Below are positions 6,697 to 11,804 of a DNA stretch of 11,804 nucleotides, in pieces. The position numbers and the translations under genes were made by a program. This DNA is from Pseudomonadota bacterium (lineage in GTDB: Bacteria; Pseudomonadota; Gammaproteobacteria; Xanthomonadales; Xanthomonadaceae): the NCBI GenBank assembly GCA_023392975.1, contig JAEWNA010000215.1, positions 1-11,804 on the forward strand, given 5' to 3'. Positions within the stretch are counted from its first letter, which is position 1. The number at the start of each line of letters is the position of its first letter. Below the pieces are notes generated by a model. That model had not been told where the DNA came from, did no database searches, and was given only the letters and a program-made list of their open reading frames with translations.

Positions 6697-7993
6697 GCGT
6701 AGCCGTCCCCGATGCGCGCCAGGGCGGCGTCGAGCGTGACTTCGAGGGCGGCGCGCAGCGCGGCGTCGTCGACGTTCGACAGCGTCTCGCGGCAGAACGC
6801 GGCGGTCAGCAGCGTGCGTGCCTCGGCCTCGGGAATGCCGCGCGAGCGCAGGTAGAACAGCGATGTCGGATCGAGTTGGCCGACGGTCGCGCCATGGGCT
6901 GCCTTGACCTCGTCGGCGTGGATGACCAGCACCGGCTGGGTGTCGATCTCGGCGTTCGCCGACAGCAGCAGGTTGCGGTTGGACAGGTCGGCATCGCTGC
7001 CGTCCGCGCCCTCGCGAATGGTGATGCCGCCGTGGAACACCGCGCGGCCGCGCCCCGCGCCGAGCCCGCGCCAGCGCAGCGCGCAGGCGGTGTCGCGGGC
7101 GATGTGCTCGATGCCGAGACGCGTATCGAGGTGCCGCTTGCCGTCGGCGAGCAGGACGCCGTCGGCGGCGACGCGTGCGCCGATGCCTTCGAGGCGCACG
7201 TTCAGTTCGTGCCGCGACAGTGCGGCGCCGAGTTCGAGATCCAGGCGGGCATACCCGGACTCGCGCGCGAGCACGGCGTCGCAGCGCGCGAATACGCCCG
7301 CGCCCGTGGCCTCGCCCTGCACGCGCGCGTGCGCGAGCCGGGCGCGCTGGCCGAGATGCACGTGGGTGACGTGGTTGCGCAGGCCGCGATGTTCGCCCAG
7401 CGCGAGATGGTGTTCGACCAGCCGCAGCGACGCGTCGTTGCGCAGGTCGATGAAATGGCGCAGGTGCGCCGCGGTCTCGCCGCCGGCGATCGAGACGAAG
7501 ACCAGGTGCAACGTCGCGCCTTCGCCGGCGCCGTGATCGACACGCAGGACCATGCCTTCCTCGGCCAGCGCGGCGTTGGCCACCGCGAACACCTCGTCCG
7601 CGCCGGCATAGCGATACTGCAGGAAGTTGGCGTCGCGCGGTTCCTGTTCGCGCAGCACGCGGGAGAGCGGCATGGCGTCGACGCCGGCGGGCAGGGCGGT
7701 GGTGTCACTGCGGGCTGCGTCGAAACGGCCGTCGACGAACACCATGCGCGGCGCCGGAATCGGTGCGAGCAAGGCGTCGAGTGCGGCGGCGTCGACCAGC
7801 GCATCGCCGGCCGGGGCGAACGAGCGGCGCTCCAGCGCCCGCAGCGGCGTGTACTTCCAGGCCTCGCTGCGCGGTCCGGGCAGGCCGTCGCGCAGGGCGG
7901 CCTCCAGCGCCGCGCGCCGGAACGGGCCGAGGTCGGCGGCCTCGGGCTGCGCGAGACCCTCGAAGGCCGCCGCGAACGAGTCGAGCAGTGCGC

Positions 7994-7997
<4 letters not shown>
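6693..7997 (-). CDS. sufD: Fe-S cluster scaffold subunit SufD
   Basis: A 434-residue paralogue of SufB that pairs with it and with SufC in the SufBC2D scaffold. The N-terminal helical part contains GLPGPRSEAWKYTPLRAL (SufD-typical); the central beta-helix follows; the C-terminal core carries VIHADEVKAAHGATVGQLDP then SLFYLRSRGIPEAEART. His368 in AAHGAT matches E. coli SufD His360, implicated in cluster assembly at the SufB-SufD interface. The residue two before it, Cys358 in E. coli (KCSHGAT), is Ala here. The start overlaps the sufC stop by ATGA (7994-7997) and the stop overlaps the cupin start (6693-6696), so translation is probably coupled on both sides. Confidence 0.96.
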
Positions 7998-8791
<794 letters not shown>

Positions 8792-8825
8792 GAGGAGTCG
8801 TCGCGAGAGGTCGTGATGCGGAGGG

Positions 8826-9473
8826 TCAGGTGCACGGGCCTTCCCAGGCGAGCCGGCGATGCCGGCCCGCGCGGTCGGCGACGTCGCGGCACAGCACGTA
8901 GTCGGAGCCCGCGAAGGTGGGGAGCACCGGGCACGCGATGTCTTGCCCCTGTTCGGAGAGGTCGCCGGTGAGGCTGTCGACGGCGGTGACGGTACCGCGG
9001 GTGTCCGTGGCGTAGGTCGCGTCGTCGGCGCGGAACAGCAGCCGGTCGTCGTCCAGGCCCACGATCACGGCTTCGTAGGGGCGGCCCCAGCGAAGGACTT
9101 CCTTGCCGGCTTCGTCGAATTCGACGACGAAATCCGGAAGCAGGACCGCGTCGTCGAGCGGGATGCGTGCGACCCGGGCGTAGGGCGTGGCGCCGCACGG
9201 GCCATCTTCCCAGCGCACGATGCGCGGATCGTGTTCCGCCAGCGCATCGTCCTTGGCCGTGAAGGCAAAGGGCGGCACGCCAGCTTTCGCGGCCGGCGGG
9301 ACTGTTTCGGCCGACGCGATCGGTGCGGATGCGGTCCGTTCGATCGAGGCCGACGTCTCCGACGCGGGCTTCGGCTGGGATGCAGTGTCGGTCGCCGGAG
9401 GCGATGCCTGCTTCGAGCAGGCGCCCACCCAGAGGCACAGGGCGACCAGCGACGCGCGCGCGACCACGGTCAT
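8826..9473 (-). CDS. Predicted lipoprotein of unknown function
   Basis: A 215-residue protein not recognised as a named family. It has a signal peptide MTVVARASLVALCLWVGACS with a lipobox-like VGAC and lipidation Cys19, then a low-complexity linker rich in Ala, Ser, Thr and Pro (res about 20-66), then a folded domain rich in beta strands by eye. Four cysteines lie in the mature domain (GPCG, IACP, VLCR and the terminal GPCT), which could form two disulfides in the periplasm. The start ATG 9473 overlaps the ACT gene stop by ATGA (9470-9473); the frame extends upstream but only inside the ACT gene, with non-natural composition. It is 34 nt before sufC. A periplasmic or outer-membrane product inside a cytosolic Fe-S operon is unexpected. 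The lipobox is plausible, not perfect. Confidence 0.82.
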   Translation of the reverse strand: MTVVARASLVALCLWVGACSKQASPPATDTASQPKPASETSASIERTASAPIASAETVPPAAKAGVPPFAFTAKDDALAEHDPRIVRWEDGPCGATPYARVARIPLDDAVLLPDFVVEFDEAGKEVLRWGRPYEAVIVGLDDDRLLFRADDATYATDTRGTVTAVDSLTGDLSEQGQDIACPVLPTFAGSDYVLCRDVADRAGRHRRLAWEGPCT

Positions 9474-9891
9474 GTGCGCATGCTCCGCTGGTCGTCGACG
9501 AGCGCTTCCAGTGCCGCGATGGCGTCCTCGCGCCGCGTCCACGGCACGAACAGGTGATCGTGGAAGTACGCCGACACGACGTTGCAGGGAATCTCCGCCG
9601 CGGCCAGCGCGGCCGAGATCGCGGCCATCATGCCCACGGCCTCGAGGCTGGAATGGATGCGCAGGGTGATCTGCGCCCACAGCGGGCCGTCGCCGGTCTC
9701 GTCGGCCGTCGCCACGACCGTGACGCCCTCGTCCTCGCGGAACAGCAGGATCGCGTCCGAGGGGACGGGCGCGTCGTGCGCCTGCATGCGGATCGCGCGC
9801 GGCTGCGGTGCCAGCGCGGGCGCGAGACCCGCGAGCAGGCGCGCGAGATCGGTTTCGCCTGCGGTGGCGTCGAGGGAGGTCGCGGTCGCGT

Positions 9892-9895
<4 letters not shown>
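9470..9895 (-). CDS. ACT-domain protein
   Basis: A 141-residue soluble protein. A variable N-terminal part (res 1-40) precedes an ACT-like region: AILLFREDEGVTVVA, then WAQITLRIHSSLEAVGMMAAISAALAAAEIPCNVVSAYFHDHLFVPW, whose pattern of strand, helix (AVGMMAAISAALAAA) and paired strands is typical of ACT domains, which bind amino acids or other small ligands and dimerise. No catalytic domain is attached. Both ends are coupled by ATGA overlaps, with sufB (9892-9895) and with the lipoprotein gene (9470-9473). A role in sensing an amino acid such as cysteine for the operon is speculation from position. The longer reading of this frame runs antiparallel in another frame of sufB and is not real. Confidence 0.85.
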
Positions 9896-11361
<1,466 letters not shown>

Positions 11362-11366
11362 TGCGG

Positions 11367-11371
11367 TCCTC
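11367..11371 (-). promoter_or_regulatory. Shine-Dalgarno of sufB
   Basis: On the minus strand CTGAGGACCGCA precedes ATG 11361. GAGGA overlaps the stop codon (TGA) of the upstream regulator gene, which suggests coupled translation and settles the sufB start. Confidence 0.7.
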
Positions 11372-11804
11372 AGCCGGCGCTCAGGGCGAGGGGAATGGCG
11401 CGGCGCGGGGCGTCGCCGTCGGAAGCGGGTGGCAGCGCCATCTCGGCCAGGCTCACCCGGCGCAGCGCGTCGGCGACGACGTCGTTGACCCGGCGCCAGT
11501 TCGCGCGCGCGCCGCAGGAGTGGGCGATGCCGCACTGGCCCTCGTGGTCGCTGCATTCGATCATCGCCAGCGGGCCTTCCATCGCCTCGACGATCTCGAC
11601 CAGGGTGATCTCCGTCGCCGGGCGCGCCAGCCGGTAGCCGCCGGTCGCGCCGCGGAAGGCCTGGACCAGGCCGGCCGCGGCCAGCGGCTTGAGCACCTTG
11701 GCGACGGTCGGCGCCTCCAGCCCGGCCCGTTCGGCCAGCCCGGCGGCGCTGAGCACGGTTCCGGCCTCGGCGGCCAGGACGGTCAGCACCACGGTGGCGT
11801 AGTC
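11370..11804 (-). CDS. Rrf2-family SUF operon regulator (5' end cut by window edge)
   Basis: An Rrf2-family winged-helix transcription regulator, first gene of the operon. The frame is open to the right edge and begins in the window with DYATVVLTVLAAEAG, the second part of the usual LTDYATVVL start of SUF regulators, so only a few residues are missing. The DNA-binding part is LSAAGLAERAGLEAPTVAKVLKPL followed by GLVQAFRGATGGYRLARP. A cysteine cluster C-x6-C-x5-C in MIECSDHEGQCGIAHSCGARANW is placed like the [2Fe-2S] ligands of IscR. By family it senses Fe-S status and controls the suf genes; this is inferred, and the operator lies beyond the window. An alternate start at GTG 11792 is unlikely. 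Confidence 0.94.
   Translation of the reverse strand, partial: DYATVVLTVLAAEAGTVLSAAGLAERAGLEAPTVAKVLKPLAAAGLVQAFRGATGGYRLARPATEITLVEIVEAMEGPLAMIECSDHEGQCGIAHSCGARANWRRVNDVVADALRRVSLAEMALPPASDGDAPRRAIPLALSAG

Noticed and set aside
11362..11556. 65-codon upstream extension of sufB
   Set aside because: It overlaps the Rrf2 gene in another frame and does not resemble a SufB N-terminus; ATG 11361 has GAGGA upstream.

Overview
The window is high-GC, gene-dense bacterial chromosome. The mix of genes (an Rrf2-led SUF operon carrying ACT, cupin and Rieske genes; an acyl-CoA dehydrogenase/APH-fold pair; an AraC/SDR pair) suggests a gammaproteobacterium of the Xanthomonadaceae/Lysobacter type. That placement is an inference from gene content and composition; no rRNA or other phylogenetic marker is present. 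I see no mobile element, CRISPR array, tRNA or rRNA.

Left part, + strand (edge to 2262): a 5'-truncated acyl-CoA dehydrogenase of the ACAD10/11 type, followed after 4 nt by an APH-fold kinase. This is the bacterial two-gene form of the kinase-dehydrogenase module of mammalian ACAD10/ACAD11 and of the Pseudomonas levulinate pathway (LvaA/LvaC). It probably feeds 4-hydroxyacyl-CoAs into beta-oxidation by phosphorylation and phosphate elimination.

Middle (2372-4133): an AraC-family regulator with an N-terminal cupin-type sensor domain (- strand) is divergent from a classical short-chain dehydrogenase (+ strand). Their 97-nt shared control region holds an AT-rich island, a 6-bp inverted repeat and a direct repeat. 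The regulator probably controls the dehydrogenase. A perfect 9-bp hairpin (4184-4209) separates the dehydrogenase from the convergent operon to its right.

Right part, - strand (11804 down to 4217): one compact ten-gene operon, in transcription order Rrf2 regulator - sufB - ACT-domain protein - lipoprotein - sufC - sufD - small cupin - sufS - GNAT acetyltransferase - Rieske ferredoxin. Five of the nine junctions are 4-nt ATGA stop/start overlaps; the others have gaps of 8 to 34 nt. SufS takes sulfur from cysteine, SufBCD is the ATP-driven scaffold that builds Fe-S clusters, and the Rrf2 protein with three clustered cysteines probably senses cluster status and controls the operon. No SufE/SufU sulfur-transfer partner and no SufA carrier lies in the window. 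Five accessory proteins (ACT, lipoprotein, cupin, GNAT, Rieske) are embedded in the same transcription unit with no established role in cluster assembly; this is the most interesting aspect of the window. The operon promoter and the start of the regulator gene lie beyond the right edge.
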